Shown: positions 53,631 to 61,716, counted from the first letter of the stretch. The stretch is 64,000 nt of DNA from Adhaeribacter aquaticus DSM 16391 (GCF_000473365.1 NZ_KI421517.1:2839713-2903712); one strand, 5' to 3'. Notes: generated from the sequence alone by a model not told the origin. Made by a program: numbers and translations.

Positions 53631-53670
53631 TTTTACCTTGTTTTACCATAATGTTTTACCAATGTTTTAC
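53631..53670. repeat. Four TTTTAC repeats at integrase 3' end
   Basis: TTTTACC occurs at 53631, 53641 and 53654, and TTTTAC at 53665, spaced 10, 13 and 11 bases, ending at the integrase stop codon. Short repeats of about one helical turn beside an integrase often bind the integrase arm domain or excisionase, so this may be part of attL. Confidence 0.5.
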
Positions 53671-54974
53671 TAGTTTTTGTAAACCTGGTCTGATGTTTCA
53701 TCTAATTCCTCCAGGCTTAAGTCTTCTACGTACAGCGCCGTTGTTGCAATATCGCTATGACCTAACAGCTCTTTAAGCTTATATACGTCCCCGGTTAATT
53801 TTCGAACAGCATCCGCAAAGCTATGCCGGGACATGTGTGTAGAAAGCTTTATCCCTAACTCATTTTGAGTAGCCAAAGTTCTTAATTTTCCCCGGATAGT
53901 AGTTGCTTTGCTGTTAATTTTTTGTACCAGCAGTTTTTCCGGTAACAACAGGTCTTTATCCCGAAGGTACGGGAAGATATAGATGTCCTGCTTTCGCTCC
54001 GGAGTTCCATAATATTCCAGCATGTTGTTTACAAACTCAGTCCGCTTGATGGACTTAAAGCGTTTGTTTTTCCGGGTGATGTATTCAATCCTTTCCGGGG
54101 TAACGTTAGTCCATTTAAGTTCTATCACATCGCCAACCCTTGCCCCATGCAGGTAGTATTGGGTAAAGAATATATTCAGTGCATCCAGGTAAGCGCCTTT
54201 TATTTCGGTTTCCCGGTAGCTTTTAATAATGTTTATCTGCTCACTGGATGGCCGTATCTTTTTGGTCTTTCTTCTCTTGGCCCTGAATTGTATCTCATTA
54301 AAAGGATTAGCTGGGATTAGTCCATCTTTCACCGCTTGATTAGCTATTTTCTTAAAGAAGGCATAAGAGAGCTGAATGGTAGTATCAGCATTACCAAGGC
54401 TTTCCAGGTGTGCTTTATAATCCCGTAGAAATTTATAAGTAAGCTGCTCAAAGGGTAACTTGGTTTGTGGTGCCAGGTACCGTTGCAGTTTGCGAACACT
54501 TTCCAGATAAGCCCGGTGGGTATTGGGTACGTTTATTTGGGTCAGGTGCTCTTCCAGGTACGCAATGAAATCAGTAGCATAAGCAGGGAGTTCTGGTTCC
54601 GGCTCTTTGCCTTCCAGGTCAATCTCTAAAATATTGCCTTCTGCATCCCGGTTAATTAAGTACTTTTCATAAGCCGCTTTTAACTGGTTCCGGTCAAAGT
54701 GGGGGTAGGTTGTTTTGACTGTATCAAGCCAGAACATGTCTTCTTTTAAACGTTCGTTGTAAAGCTCAGCACTTATATGGTTGATAACCCAAACATCCGC
54801 TACGGGCTTCTTTTTGATTAATAGATACCCGGCTTCATTAAAGCATTCGGGAGCAATAAAGATACCGGTATTGGCGTAGGTTGATTTACGGTCTGAGCTA
54901 AAGCGGATTCGAATAGCGTGTTTGCCGTTTTTGGCAGGCTCAGGCTTTAAGGTAACTTTGATGCTGGTACCCAT
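53670..54974 (-). CDS. Tyrosine site-specific integrase
   Basis: The 434-residue protein has an N-terminal arm-binding domain of the Bacteroidota type (SIKVTLKPEPAKNGKHAIRIRF), a SAM-like core domain (about residues 145-235) and a catalytic domain. The active-site residues are visible as Arg in HGARVGDVIEL, His-x-x-Arg in HMSRHSFAD and LGHSD, with the nucleophile Tyr in TTALYVE. All residues are in place, so it should be active in integration and excision. It is transcribed leftward together with the four genes to its right. Confidence 0.93.
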   Translation of the reverse strand: MGTSIKVTLKPEPAKNGKHAIRIRFSSDRKSTYANTGIFIAPECFNEAGYLLIKKKPVADVWVINHISAELYNERLKEDMFWLDTVKTTYPHFDRNQLKAAYEKYLINRDAEGNILEIDLEGKEPEPELPAYATDFIAYLEEHLTQINVPNTHRAYLESVRKLQRYLAPQTKLPFEQLTYKFLRDYKAHLESLGNADTTIQLSYAFFKKIANQAVKDGLIPANPFNEIQFRAKRRKTKKIRPSSEQINIIKSYRETEIKGAYLDALNIFFTQYYLHGARVGDVIELKWTNVTPERIEYITRKNKRFKSIKRTEFVNNMLEYYGTPERKQDIYIFPYLRDKDLLLPEKLLVQKINSKATTIRGKLRTLATQNELGIKLSTHMSRHSFADAVRKLTGDVYKLKELLGHSDIATTALYVEDLSLEELDETSDQVYKN

Positions 54975-54975
54975 G

Positions 54976-55242
54976 TTAGTTGAGGCTGAAGGGGTAAAAC
55001 CGGGTTAATATCTTTTTGGCTATGGCTAAACGCTTCTTCCGGTATTGTAGCTGGTACTGGTAAGAACGTGCTTTGATAGCGGCAATGGTTAAGTCTTTTT
55101 CAGTAACTGAATCTGTTATCATTAACGAAGTGATCCAATACTGGAGCTGCCTGATTCTACTAATAACAGCGCTTGTATGGGTATCATACCGGCGTTGGTG
55201 GTGTTGAATAAAAGGGGTGGTTTGGAATAAGGCGGTTTGCAT
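54976..55242 (-). CDS. Small phage hypothetical protein
   Basis: The 88-residue, basic, helical protein is read in the same direction as the integrase and 1 base from it, so the two are very likely co-transcribed. It has many Gln, Tyr and Arg residues (KARSYQYQLQYRKKR). The place beside the integrase would suit an excisionase or accessory factor, but I see no recognisable helix-turn-helix. Confidence 0.6.
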   Translation of the reverse strand: MQTALFQTTPFIQHHQRRYDTHTSAVISRIRQLQYWITSLMITDSVTEKDLTIAAIKARSYQYQLQYRKKRLAIAKKILTRFYPFSLN

Positions 55243-55266
55243 AATTGAAAGGGAGTGAATCGGAGG

Positions 55267-55596
55267 TTATTTTTTTAAACTGCTAAGGATTTCATCTAAT
55301 CCTTCCTGAAGCTTTTTAATCTGGTGAGTCAGATTTCCTACATCAGGTTTAGGTGGTGTTTCAAAGAGAATATCCTCTACCATTATACCATAAACCACTT
55401 GTAAGTTATAAAGCATGCGCAGCGTGGGTTTAGTTTTACCTAATTTTATCTGAGTTAATGCAGACTTAAATATCTTAAGGTTGTCGCAAATATCCACGTA
55501 GGAATCTGCCCGGCCTGTAGCAATAAGCTCATCTAACTTCTTGATAAAGCGGCTTCTGATCTGGTTTTCTATATCGTCGTTGTATAGTTGTGGCAT
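55267..55596 (-). CDS. XRE-like helix-turn-helix protein
   Basis: The 109-residue protein has a region (SYVDICDNLKIFKSALTQIKLGKTKPTLRM, about residues 31-60) with the spacing of a Cro/C1-type helix-turn-helix. A helical C-terminal tail (LTHQIKKLQEGLDEIL) could form a coiled-coil dimer. It is probably a DNA-binding regulator of the lysogeny module. Family placement is by pattern only. Confidence 0.65.
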   Translation of the reverse strand: MPQLYNDDIENQIRSRFIKKLDELIATGRADSYVDICDNLKIFKSALTQIKLGKTKPTLRMLYNLQVVYGIMVEDILFETPPKPDVGNLTHQIKKLQEGLDEILSSLKK

Positions 55597-55600
55597 GGTG

Positions 55601-55966
55601 CTAGAATCGTTTCTTAATACCTACCCCTGTGCCTTGCCCGGTTAATTCCATACCAGCCAGCTTAATATATTTATGTGATGCAATTGAAATAATAACCCCA
55701 GTAAGTAAACCAGCACTGCCTAAAACAGTAACTGACCTTCTTGTTTCGTTATCTTCTGCAAGCACATTTCCTGCCACCATAAAAGCCCCACTGGCAATAG
55801 TTACAGCCATACTGGTAGAATAAGCACTATGGAACTTCTTTAGGTTTTCACCTGCTGCCATTTGCCTTGTCTCCAAACGGTTTAGTTTAATAGCGGTGCT
55901 ATCTGAGGTTTGAGCCATTAAAGCAAAGGGGAATAATAAAAAGAGGATGGGTAGTAATTTTTTCAT
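55601..55966 (-). CDS. Phage-encoded small membrane protein
   Basis: The 121-residue protein has a signal-like N-terminus (KKLLPILFLLFPFALMAQ), a short polar helix, and two hydrophobic segments (MAVTIASGAFMVAGNVLA and VLGSAGLLTGVIISIA). It lies between the repressor and the helix-turn-helix gene, with 3 to 4 bases between them, so it is expressed from the prophage state. Such lysogenic membrane proteins often act in superinfection exclusion; that is an inference from position. Confidence 0.6.
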   Translation of the reverse strand: MKKLLPILFLLFPFALMAQTSDSTAIKLNRLETRQMAAGENLKKFHSAYSTSMAVTIASGAFMVAGNVLAEDNETRRSVTVLGSAGLLTGVIISIASHKYIKLAGMELTGQGTGVGIKKRF

Positions 55967-55969
55967 GGG

Positions 55970-56812
55970 TTATGGTTTAGGTGGTAAAAGCTTTTTAAAG
56001 TTTTGAAACTCATTCCTTATTAATTCAAATTCAATTTCCAAAGAGGTTAGCCTGTTATAAGTGTCATTTGGGGCGGTAAAGGAATAACTGAAATACCCAC
56101 GGGCATACCATACCTCCTTTATGGTTTTTGGATCAAGTGAAATAGTGGGGTATAGAGGCCTATTTGATTTGTCTTTACCTATATTATCTGATTTAGCATT
56201 GACTACCCCTAGCTGGCGAGTGGCATTAATAGCTCTTTTAACTATAATTCCTTCAGATTCAGTAACGAGTACATGAACCCGTTCATCTCTTATACCATTA
56301 ACTTTTTCCGGTACCCATTCAGCTACTACTATATCACCATCTTTTAAGGTAGGGTACATAGAATCACCTTTAACCTGAAACATCCGGTAAGTACTCCCTT
56401 TTAAATTAGGCAGGCGATATGTCTCAACATGATCTATGTATTCCGGATCACCATACCCGCGCAAATATCCGGCATAAGCAGCTACAGGAACATATAGTAT
56501 ATTTTCTTCCCCTGTTTTCCTATCCTCATAAATAACCTTAGGCATCTGCCATTTGTCAGCGTCCTGTGGCTCTGTCCGGCTTATGGTCATTATAGGAGTG
56601 TCGGATTTGAACATTTCCCCTTCACCTTTAATTAACCAATCGAGAGATAACTTAGGGAATACATTTAGCAAGAGATTTATAAAATCCCCGCTCAGCTTCC
56701 CTGAAGCAATCATGTTAGCCACTGTTTGGCGGTTTGATCCAATTTTTTCAGCAAAGGAGTTATTGTTATCCTCTCCCATTAATTCTTTAAGTCTTTCGCC
56801 TATTGTAGCCAC
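55970..56812 (-). CDS. CI-like phage repressor with S24 peptidase domain
   Basis: The 280-residue protein starts at GTG (56812). An N-terminal helix-turn-helix (SFAEKIGSNRQTVANMIASGKL) is followed by a LexA-like S24 domain with the Ser in KGDSMYPTLKDGD (about residue 150) and the Lys in IIVKRAINATR (about 190). Both catalytic residues are kept, so RecA-stimulated self-cleavage is plausible. It is the main lysogeny repressor; its promoter and operators lie in the divergent region directly upstream. Confidence 0.9.
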   Translation of the reverse strand: MATIGERLKELMGEDNNNSFAEKIGSNRQTVANMIASGKLSGDFINLLLNVFPKLSLDWLIKGEGEMFKSDTPIMTISRTEPQDADKWQMPKVIYEDRKTGEENILYVPVAAYAGYLRGYGDPEYIDHVETYRLPNLKGSTYRMFQVKGDSMYPTLKDGDIVVAEWVPEKVNGIRDERVHVLVTESEGIIVKRAINATRQLGVVNAKSDNIGKDKSNRPLYPTISLDPKTIKEVWYARGYFSYSFTAPNDTYNRLTSLEIEFELIRNEFQNFKKLLPPKP

Positions 56813-56903
56813 TTGTCAAAAATAATTGCATTGATATTCAATGCGTTACAAAAATAATTGCATGTATTGTCCAAAATCGTTGCACTTGTCAAAAATAGTT
56901 GCG
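56813..56903. promoter_or_regulatory. Phage operator array, four repeats
   Basis: Four copies of an 18-base element close to TTGTCAAAAATAATTGCA lie at 56813-56830, 56845-56862, 56867-56884 and 56886-56903. Between the first two is a perfect palindrome, GCATTGA-TAT-TCAATGC (56828-56844). On the minus strand each near-perfect copy holds TATTTTTG; with a TTG on the minus strand (56917-56919) the last copy forms a plausible leftward repressor promoter with 19-base spacing. Repressor and Cro-like protein would compete here. Confidence 0.75.
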
Positions 56904-56911
56904 TATATTTG
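56880..56911 (+). promoter_or_regulatory. Rightward early promoter of the prophage
   Basis: TTG (56880-56882), a 21-base spacer and TATATTTG (56904-56911) match the Bacteroidota promoter consensus. The spacer contains the fourth operator copy, so bound repressor should block it. It lies 37 bases before the Cro-like gene. Confidence 0.65.
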
Positions 56912-56948
56912 TTCAACAATCAGCAACAGAAATCAAATATACTCAAAA

Positions 56949-57200
56949 ATGGAACTCACAGAAGAAAAAACCTACGAAACAGCCATTACTTCTATTCGGG
57001 AGAGTTTGGCTATGAAAAGAGGGTATGCTTCAAGAATTAAGAAGAAGCTACCACATGTTAATCTAAATCAGATTTACGCCGTGGCTTGGGGGAAAAAGAA
57101 AGACCCTGTTATTCTGCAAGCCTTAGTTGATGAAGCTATCTCTCATCAGAAAGACCCAAATCAAGAGATTATTACCAACTATCTTAAAAACGTTGCCTAA
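56949..57200 (+). CDS. Small Cro-like early protein
   Basis: The start was placed at the ATG at 56949, which follows the promoter; the frame extends 36 codons upstream into the operators and is not credible there. The 83-residue protein has a basic helical part (AMKRGYASRIKKKLPHVNLN), where a helix-turn-helix would be expected. It is the first gene of the early operon and reads away from the repressor, the classic position for Cro. It overlaps the next start by 1 base. Confidence 0.65.
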   Translation: MELTEEKTYETAITSIRESLAMKRGYASRIKKKLPHVNLNQIYAVAWGKKKDPVILQALVDEAISHQKDPNQEIITNYLKNVA

Positions 57201-57949
57201 TGGAAGCACTAGTAATTCAATCTGCAAAAGGTCAGGATGTAACTACCAGTTTGATAGTTGCAGAGGTTTTCGGTAAAGAACATAAACATGTTCTAAGGGA
57301 TATACAAAATCTTTCATGTTCCGAAACTTTCCGTCAGTCCAATTTTGGACACACCCCCTATGTTCATCCGCAGAACGGGCAATCATATCCAATGTATGAA
57401 ATGACTAAAGACGGATTCAGTTTTTTAGTTATGGGATACACTGGCGGCAAGGCTGCTGAGTTCAAAGAGAAATTCATTAATGAGTTCAATAAACGGGAAG
57501 CTCTTTTAAAGAATGATGATTTTATCCTAAGCAGGGCCTTTTCTATTATGACTGATAGAAATAAGGTTTTAGAAGAAAAGGTTGCTACCATATCTGAGCA
57601 AAACCACCTTTTAGAAACCACCATTAAGCAACAAGCCCCTAAGGTTGAATATTGCGAGAAGGTTTTAGATGCTGTTGGTGCCATTGCTACTACGGTTATT
57701 GCTTCTGAGCTTGGTTTAAAATCTGCTAACAGTCTCCACAAGGCTCTTAAATCTAAGGGTATTATGTGGTATGTAAATGGTACTTGGGTGCTTACTGCTA
57801 AATATGCTGGTAAAGGTTACACTATTACTAAAACCCATCCTTATACCGATTCTTTAGGCCAACAGAAAACAAGTATCTCTACTTACTGGACTGAGAAAGG
57901 CCGTGCATTTCTTCATAATGTGTTTAATCCAATTTCTAAAGCTTCTTAA
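57200..57949 (+). CDS. Rha family phage regulator with KilA-C/ANT-like end
   Basis: The 249-residue protein has an N-terminal pRha domain (DVTTSLIVAEVFGKEHKHVLRDI, YEMTKDGFSFLVMGYTG, FKEKFINEFN). A coiled linker and a C-terminal antirepressor-type domain follow (LDAVGAIATTVIASELGLKS, GTWVLTAKYAGKGYT). It is the usual Rha-ANT fusion found next to phage repressors. It probably modulates the lysis-lysogeny choice by DNA or repressor binding. Its ATG overlaps the stop of the Cro-like gene. Confidence 0.9.
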   Translation: MEALVIQSAKGQDVTTSLIVAEVFGKEHKHVLRDIQNLSCSETFRQSNFGHTPYVHPQNGQSYPMYEMTKDGFSFLVMGYTGGKAAEFKEKFINEFNKREALLKNDDFILSRAFSIMTDRNKVLEEKVATISEQNHLLETTIKQQAPKVEYCEKVLDAVGAIATTVIASELGLKSANSLHKALKSKGIMWYVNGTWVLTAKYAGKGYTITKTHPYTDSLGQQKTSISTYWTEKGRAFLHNVFNPISKAS

Positions 57950-57951
57950 TT

Positions 57952-58197
57952 ATGAGAATTATAAACGATTCTGATTTTGAGCCGCCTTTTGCCAATGAAC
58001 AGCCTAAAGAAGAAATAAGCGACACCTACATTCCTTGTACGGTTTACCTGTCTGCTGAAAATGTAGAGTTTCTAACTCAGTTGTTAATCAGCTACATCAG
58101 TGATAACGCCGAGTTCTTTACTAACGACGAGTGGCAAGAGACTGATGAGATATTTAACATTCTAAAAGCAGGTATTGTACCGGGGAAATCAGCTTAG
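57952..58197 (+). CDS. Small acidic phage protein
   Basis: The 81-residue acidic protein (EPPFANEQPKEEIS, NDEWQETDEIFNIL) starts 2 bases after Rha. One helix (AENVEFLTQLLISYISD) is amphipathic. No family recognised. It ends in Ser-Ala. Confidence 0.65.
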   Translation: MRIINDSDFEPPFANEQPKEEISDTYIPCTVYLSAENVEFLTQLLISYISDNAEFFTNDEWQETDEIFNILKAGIVPGKSA

Positions 58198-58199
58198 CC

Positions 58200-58379
58200 A
58201 TGCAAGTCAGAACCATTGATGAGCTAATGACAGAAGCCCGGCGGCGGATGCCTCACTTAAACGAAGCAGATTACAAGCAAATCAAGGATTTGTTATGTGC
58301 TGCCAGAACGGAGCTGACTTTAGCTAAAGCCGAAAGAAGAGCCACCTTAAATCAAGTTCAATACTCTCAACAATCCTAG
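58200..58379 (+). CDS. 59-residue phage protein
   Basis: This is a short ATG-started frame between two early genes, 2 bases from each, and in step with their spacing. The protein is helical and basic (IDELMTEARRRMPHLNEA, CAARTELTLAKAERRATL). Its tight packing in the operon supports it as a real gene. No family recognised. Confidence 0.65.
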   Translation: MQVRTIDELMTEARRRMPHLNEADYKQIKDLLCAARTELTLAKAERRATLNQVQYSQQS

Positions 58380-58381
58380 TC

Positions 58382-58822
58382 ATGAATCCGGAATTAACCA
58401 AGTATGCTTATTCTCTTAACGGCGTTGCGGAGTTGTTAAACAGGCCTTATAAAACCTTGTTTGGCCATACGCAAAAGCAACCAGGAGAAAAGCGGTTTTT
58501 AAGATTCTTTAGAATTTCAGAAAGCGGTATCCGGATTCGCAATGTTGATTTGGCTGCTTACATCAACCGGGTTTACTGGCAAGCAGAAGCAAAGGCTCCT
58601 TTGTTTAATGTTCCTGATAATTTCCCCTTAACGGTAAAGCAAGTTGCTGAATTATGGGAATGTGATAAGGAAACTATTTGGAAAAATCTTGACCGGAAAC
58701 CTTGGGAAACTCTTTACCTCAAAGGAGAGAAATCAAGCCAGACTAATTATATAATTCGGTACGGTGATTTAAAGGACTTTGAGAGCCGGAATTATATCTG
58801 CGAGTTGGAAGCAGCGGCCTAA
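58382..58822 (+). CDS. Phage protein with two HTH-like segments
   Basis: The 146-residue protein has two similar segments: SLNGVAELLNRPYKTLFGH near the start and LTVKQVAELWECDKETIWKNL in the second half. Each has the V-A-E-L helix pattern of a MerR/excisionase-like helix-turn-helix (DUF-type binding domain). It may bind DNA as a two-domain protein. Role unknown; it ends in three alanines. Confidence 0.65.
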   Translation: MNPELTKYAYSLNGVAELLNRPYKTLFGHTQKQPGEKRFLRFFRISESGIRIRNVDLAAYINRVYWQAEAKAPLFNVPDNFPLTVKQVAELWECDKETIWKNLDRKPWETLYLKGEKSSQTNYIIRYGDLKDFESRNYICELEAAA

Positions 58823-58881
58823 TGCTGCTCTATACGATACTACAATTAATAAGTTTTTACTAATCCTTAAATCTTTCAATT

Positions 58882-59274
58882 ATGCAAAATTCTTATGTTT
58901 ACCCAGGCGATTACACACCCTCCTTTATGGAGCTTACCCAAGCTAAATCCATAGGTGTTCCAGTTCTTTTCATTAACAGAGTAGTTAGTGAACGGGAAAG
59001 GGAAGAGATTAAAATTAGAGCCAGAATCAAAAAATGGCTACCCATTTTAGAAGAGGAACTCTTAGCCCAATGGCGCAAAGACCCCAAACAAAACTCCTTA
59101 TTTCACCAAGAAGGTCAATTAAATAAAGAGAAGAACGATATCACCATTCATATCTACAATGATAGCCCGGTTGGTGTATTCCGCGAGCAGAAAGACTTGA
59201 TTTACAAGGTGGGTAACAACTTGTTAAAATCCGATCATTTTGATGATTTATATCACATTTCAACTATCAAATAG
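58882..59274 (+). CDS. Phage hypothetical protein
   Basis: The 130-residue protein is charged. Its centre is a helical Arg/Lys/Glu-rich segment (SEREREEIKIRARIKKWLPI) and its second half is mixed. I recognise no family. It lies 59 bases after the previous gene, and the next starts 2 bases after its stop. Confidence 0.65.
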   Translation: MQNSYVYPGDYTPSFMELTQAKSIGVPVLFINRVVSEREREEIKIRARIKKWLPILEEELLAQWRKDPKQNSLFHQEGQLNKEKNDITIHIYNDSPVGVFREQKDLIYKVGNNLLKSDHFDDLYHISTIK

Positions 59275-59276
59275 CC

Positions 59277-59522
59277 ATGAATAAGCAAATCTTAACTTCC
59301 ATAGATCAGTTAGCCCGGCCCTTTCCCGGCCTTCAATTTAGCAACTACACTACGGACCTGATTCTGCATTCCAACGGGTGTTTCTCTGAAATCTATGTGT
59401 GCAACTTATACTTTGAAGGCTTTACCATTACGAGCCGGGAAAATACGCTTAGAGATATGCTGATTAACCTGAAAGTTAAACTGGCAGATAAGTTTGCTTC
59501 CTATCATCAACAAGCTGCTTAA
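59277..59522 (+). CDS. Small phage hypothetical protein
   Basis: The 81-residue protein has beta-rich stretches (CFSEIYVCNLYFEGFTIT) and a helical end (MLINLKVKLADKFASY). It is tightly packed with the upstream gene. It ends Gln-Gln-Ala-Ala. No family recognised. Confidence 0.65.
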   Translation: MNKQILTSIDQLARPFPGLQFSNYTTDLILHSNGCFSEIYVCNLYFEGFTITSRENTLRDMLINLKVKLADKFASYHQQAA

Positions 59523-59533
59523 TCCTTAGAAAT

Positions 59534-59881
59534 ATGCAAATCACCACTATTGCAACAGCTCAGGTTCTGGCCTATATCAGCAGCCTGTTTTCTTCCGCTA
59601 AACCAAAGCTAAAAGATAGAACCGGGAAAGAGATTGTCTTCCCGGTTTACCTCAAACGGAAATGCAGCGACTACCTGAAAATTATCAGCCAATACCAGGC
59701 TGAGTTTCTAACTGATACCACAGAAGAAAAGGAAAGCCATCTGGTTACTTCCAAGGAGCAGTTGATAGTAGTGGATCACCTGATTTGTAATTCCTATGGG
59801 GTATTCGGCTACAAACTTATCACAGCTGCAGAATACGAGCAGCACCATCAACTTATTACCACTTCACTTAACCAGGCTTAA
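59534..59881 (+). CDS. Phage hypothetical protein
   Basis: The 115-residue protein has a Thr/Ala-rich start (ITTIATAQVLAYISSLFSS), a basic middle (KPKLKDRTGKEIVFPVYL) and a helical end. No family recognised. It is 11 bases after the previous gene. Confidence 0.65.
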   Translation: MQITTIATAQVLAYISSLFSSAKPKLKDRTGKEIVFPVYLKRKCSDYLKIISQYQAEFLTDTTEEKESHLVTSKEQLIVVDHLICNSYGVFGYKLITAAEYEQHHQLITTSLNQA

Positions 59882-59900
59882 TCATTAACCATTATCTGAT

Positions 59901-60200
59901 ATGTACAATTACTCAACTCCCGATGAATACGCCTACGGGCAATATATGGAAGGCCAAGCAGCAGCCGAGGCAGAAGCCCAATATGAAGAGTTTTTACAGC
60001 AGCTATTAGACACAAAGCAATTCTACCTGTGGGCTTTACATGTGGCTCAAGATGAACTGCAAAGGAAGCGGTTTGATGATTACAAGGCTAATCCTGTAGG
60101 CTATTTTGAGGTGTTAAAAAAAGAGTACTACGACAGATTAAACAAACCTAAAACCCCGGTACAGTCAAGTAACAATGTTGATGAAGATTTACCATTCTAA
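59901..60200 (+). CDS. Phage hypothetical protein
   Basis: The 99-residue protein has a Tyr/Glu/Ala-rich N-terminus (EYAYGQYMEGQAAAEAEAQY). It ends with an acidic stretch and a terminal Asp-Leu-Pro-Phe. An acidic tail ending in Pro-Phe is the form used by SSB proteins to bind partners, but no SSB fold is visible here. No family recognised. Confidence 0.6.
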   Translation: MYNYSTPDEYAYGQYMEGQAAAEAEAQYEEFLQQLLDTKQFYLWALHVAQDELQRKRFDDYKANPVGYFEVLKKEYYDRLNKPKTPVQSSNNVDEDLPF

Positions 60201-60212
60201 ACGATTTTAATC

Positions 60213-60455
60213 ATGCACAATACAAAATACTCAACCAAAGAACAGAAAGAGCAACTACTGGCTCTTGTCAATAACCCGGTAATTACTGCAGGTGAACGGG
60301 AAACATTAGCAGGAATGATCAACAGCACCACAGAATCAAGTGCGGCTGAAATGATCGAGCACTTGACTGCTGGCATAAAGCAAAGACAAAGTATTCAGCT
60401 ACCTAATGGCACAGCTCTTTGGGAAGATTATAATAATTCAGAAAACGCTTTTTAA
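60213..60455 (+). CDS. Phage protein matching the C-terminal domain of the next gene
   Basis: The 80-residue protein contains a helical domain (residues 10-60) with the pattern KEQLLALV, ITAGERETL and SSAAEMIEHLTAGI. The 239-residue product of the next gene carries the same pattern at its C-terminus (KELIVTLI, FTDEEQAAV, TGAAKVIEKITKTM). This looks like a free-standing copy of that domain, perhaps a binding partner or competitor. Function unknown. Confidence 0.65.
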   Translation: MHNTKYSTKEQKEQLLALVNNPVITAGERETLAGMINSTTESSAAEMIEHLTAGIKQRQSIQLPNGTALWEDYNNSENAF

Positions 60456-60466
60456 TCCTATTTATC

Positions 60467-61186
60467 ATGGATAATAAACCAGTTAAACAAAGCAAAATGC
60501 AGGAATACTCCCTTACTTCTGCCAGTTCAATTATGAACCTATCCAATGAGCTGGCTAAGTTCATTAAGGATAAAAAGCTTTGCATGAATATTCAGGGCAA
60601 AGAATATGTACTGGTTGAAGCTTGGACTTTTGCCGGTATGAGTATGGGCTTATGCCCGGTTGTTACTGACCTGATTAATGAAAGCAATAGTGATGAGGTT
60701 AAATATAGGGCTGTAGTTGAACTTCTAAACATCCATACTAACACAGTGGTAGGGCGTGGGTTTGCCGTGTGCTCAAATAAAGAAAAGGGTAAGAAGTTCT
60801 TTGATGAATACGCTATTGCATCCATGGCACAAACCAGAGCTACTGGTAAAGCTTATCGTTTGCCTTTAGGTTTCCTGATGAAGGCAGCCGGTTACGAAGC
60901 TACGCCGGCAGAGGAAATGGACTTCCAATCCAATACAGCAGAAGCTCCTAAACAGGAAACTCCTAAGCAAGCAGCACCACCAACACCGGAACCAGCTACC
61001 GATAAACAAAAGGAGCTTATTGTTACCCTTATTCAGAGTCATGTTTTCACAGATGAAGAACAAGCGGCTGTGCTGGATCAGGTAGAGGGATATTCAAAAA
61101 CGGGTGCTGCTAAAGTAATTGAGAAGATTACTAAAACCATGAATGAGCGCAAAGCAGCCGAGAAGGAAGAAGCCCAAGCAGCCTGA
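60467..61186 (+). CDS. Phage protein, possible recombination or DNA-binding role
   Basis: The 239-residue protein has a conserved block EYAIASMAQTRATGKAYRLPLG followed by MKAAGYEATPAEEMDF. This block is widespread in phage and mobile-element proteins of unknown function that sit where single-strand annealing proteins (ERF/Rad52-like) normally lie. A Pro/Gln-rich linker leads to a helical C-terminal domain shared with the gene just upstream. I favour a DNA-recombination role from position, not from a proven family. Confidence 0.6.
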   Translation: MDNKPVKQSKMQEYSLTSASSIMNLSNELAKFIKDKKLCMNIQGKEYVLVEAWTFAGMSMGLCPVVTDLINESNSDEVKYRAVVELLNIHTNTVVGRGFAVCSNKEKGKKFFDEYAIASMAQTRATGKAYRLPLGFLMKAAGYEATPAEEMDFQSNTAEAPKQETPKQAAPPTPEPATDKQKELIVTLIQSHVFTDEEQAAVLDQVEGYSKTGAAKVIEKITKTMNERKAAEKEEAQAA

Positions 61187-61244
61187 ATATCCGGCATTAA
61201 ACTTCTAATCAACAAAGGTTTCGAATTCAAAAATAAACAGGATC

Positions 61245-61460
61245 ATGAGTTTTTTATCCAAATCAGAAATAACTCCACAGGTAAGGTCGGGCTGGCGCAA
61301 AGCCCACCTTTACCAGCTTATAAAAAAAGCAAAACCCTTATCCCGAATTGACTCATCTAAGGAAGCTCAGCGAATTACGCTTTTAAACGATGAAGAAGTA
61401 GAACAGCAAATTTCTTACTACCAAAATCTTATTCACCAATCATTTATAAAAGCAGCATAA
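61245..61460 (+). CDS. Small phage hypothetical protein
   Basis: The 71-residue basic protein (SGWRKAHLYQLIKKAKPLSR) has no recognised family. It ends Lys-Ala-Ala, and its last codons plus the spacer to the next gene repeat at the end of the next gene. Confidence 0.6.
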   Translation: MSFLSKSEITPQVRSGWRKAHLYQLIKKAKPLSRIDSSKEAQRITLLNDEEVEQQISYYQNLIHQSFIKAA

Positions 61461-61462
61461 TC

Positions 61463-61714
61463 ATGAGAAATCTAAATGAGTTTATCCTGGATGTGGATTT
61501 AAATAAAGCTTGCTCACCTGTTCTAATGGAACACATGGAGCGGTCAGTTCCGGCTATTCCTAACGGCACAGGTGGGTACTTTGTCTTACTGGATAAAGAT
61601 CCACTAGATCAGCCTAGAGTTAAAAATTATCGCAGTATATCGGCTGAGGAGTGTGTAGAAGCCAGAGCAAGATTTTTGGCTTTCCAAGCATCAGAAACTT
61701 CTAAAGCAGCATAA
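61463..61714 (+). CDS. Small phage hypothetical protein
   Basis: The 83-residue protein has an acidic start (NLNEFILDVDLNKACS) and a helical end (ECVEARARFLAFQ). No family recognised. It starts 2 bases after the previous stop and ends Ser-Lys-Ala-Ala. Confidence 0.65.
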   Translation: MRNLNEFILDVDLNKACSPVLMEHMERSVPAIPNGTGGYFVLLDKDPLDQPRVKNYRSISAEECVEARARFLAFQASETSKAA

Positions 61715-61716
61715 TC

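Noticed and set aside
53456..53669. tRNA gene as integration target
   Set aside because: I looked for a cloverleaf or T-loop motif near the integrase and found none.
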